Part shown: piece by piece, positions 5,376-5,894 of the stretch | How the letters are laid out: each line of letters begins with the position of its first letter | How positions within the stretch are numbered: the stretch's first letter is position 1 | The notes under the pieces: model-generated | Told to the model about the DNA's origin: nothing | Seen by the model: only the letters and a program-made list of their open reading frames with translations | The model's database searches: none | Position numbers and translations under genes: made by a program | DNA from: Roseibacillus sp. | Lineage (GTDB): Bacteria > Verrucomicrobiota > Verrucomicrobiia > Verrucomicrobiales > Akkermansiaceae | DNA: 5,894 bases | Reading direction: 5' to 3' | Assembly: GCA_002729275.1 (NCBI GenBank) | Contig: PBTP01000134.1 | Coordinates: 4,558-10,451 of the forward strand

Positions 5376-5894
5376 ATGGATATTCTGATCAGTCTTCTGC
5401 TTATCGCCTTTGTAGTGGTGAGCGCCTTGCTCATTTTGGTGGTTCTCATGCAGCGCCCCAAGCAGGAAGGCTTGGGAGCGGCTTTTGGATCCGGGATGAC
5501 CGATCAAATGTTCGGGGCGAACACTACAAGTGTCCTCCAGAAGGGAACCGCCTATTTCGGAACTGCGTTTATGATCATAGCGCTGGTTCTTTCAATCCTG
5601 ATCGCCAAGAGAAACTACGAGCAAGGAATCCAGGGAACGTCAGAGCCTGTAACCGATGTAACTGCGGCTCCACCTGTTCCCGGGGCTAACCTAGAGGAGT
5701 CCGCCGCAGCTGAGGGAGGGCAAGAGTTAAACCCTCGTGACGAGGCGTTGAAGAAAGCCCTTCAAGGGCTTCCCGCCCAGCCCGCTACCGAGCCCGCTAC
5801 CGAGCCCGCTACCGAGCCCGCTACCGAGCCCGCTGCCGAGCCCGCTGCCGAGCCCGCTGCCGAGCCCGCTGCCGAGCCCGCTGCCGAGCAGCCC
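5376..5894 (+). CDS. secG: Preprotein translocase subunit SecG, 3' partial
   Basis: SecG is the small membrane subunit of the SecYEG translocon and aids protein export through the cytoplasmic membrane. The visible 173 residues begin MDILISLLLIAFVVVSALLI (first membrane segment, about 3-25). Then comes the conserved cytoplasmic loop MQRPKQEGLGAAFGSG (25-40) with TDQMFGANTTSVLQKGT (42-58), then the second membrane segment (about 59-77) ending IAKRNYEQ. Residues 80-135 are polar. From residue 136 the tail is nine four-residue units, four PATE then five PAAE, and the frame is still open at the window edge. A plain SecG is about 75-130 residues, so this tail is a long extension. SecG termini face the periplasm in E. 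coli, which would put the repeat tail outside the membrane; that is inference. The start at 5376 fits the family N-terminus although no Shine-Dalgarno sequence precedes it. An in-frame ATG at 5259, after GGGGGGATTCTG, would add 39 residues and is less likely. It is the first gene of its strand here and divergent from the TPM operon. Confidence 0.93.
   Translation, partial: MDILISLLLIAFVVVSALLILVVLMQRPKQEGLGAAFGSGMTDQMFGANTTSVLQKGTAYFGTAFMIIALVLSILIAKRNYEQGIQGTSEPVTDVTAAPPVPGANLEESAAAEGGQELNPRDEALKKALQGLPAQPATEPATEPATEPATEPAAEPAAEPAAEPAAEPAAEQP
5781..5888 (+). repeat. 12-bp tandem repeat (9 copies) inside secG
   Basis: Nine in-frame units of CCCGCT(A/G)CCGAG. The first four carry A (Thr, PATE) and the next five carry G (Ala, PAAE). 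The clean block structure, with one base separating the two types, points to recent slippage or unequal exchange: one mutated unit was copied in series. The array is followed by CAGCCC at the window edge, and more copies may lie beyond. The 12-bp unit keeps the reading frame whatever the copy number. Confidence 0.97.

Overview
The window looks like an ordinary chromosomal segment from a Gram-negative-type bacterium, probably of the Verrucomicrobiota. That placement is an inference. It rests on the SecG core (an MQRPKQEGLG segment followed by TDQMFGANTTSVLQKGT), on the absence of a good Shine-Dalgarno sequence before nearly every start, and on a mix of exported proteins typical of that group. 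No rRNA, tRNA, CRISPR array, transposase or phage gene is visible.

Layout, left to right. (1) The 3' part of a PAS + coiled-coil + PP2C/SpoIIE-type phosphatase gene (+ strand, cut by the left edge). (2) A convergent gene (-) for an exported protein with a helical/coiled-coil N-terminal half and a C-terminal CAP/SCP domain. (3) After a 98-bp divergent spacer, a complete panD (+) for aspartate 1-decarboxylase. (4) A compact three-gene minus-strand operon spanning 5053 down to 2681: a cytoplasmic zinc-ribbon + TPM-domain protein, a signal-peptide/TPM/C-terminal-membrane-segment protein, and a probable lipoprotein with a VPAGTF motif. The first two genes are separated by 4 bp and the last two share an ATGA overlap. 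(5) A 322-bp divergent intergenic region holding a 20-bp inverted repeat and an orphan strong SD-like sequence. (6) The 5' part of secG (+), running off the right edge inside a 12-bp tandem repeat that encodes PATE/PAAE units.

How the genes relate. Only the three-gene operon forms a clear functional unit, probably acting at the cell envelope. Its two TPM proteins look like paralogues placed on opposite sides of the cytoplasmic membrane, both carrying an LDPSG motif at the start of the TPM domain. The phosphatase, CAP protein, panD and secG are neighbours by position and show no obvious pathway link.

The two most noteworthy features are the TPM pair with its lipoprotein partner and the repeat-bearing SecG tail. 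I found no convincing evidence for a completely new defence, mobile or RNA-based system.
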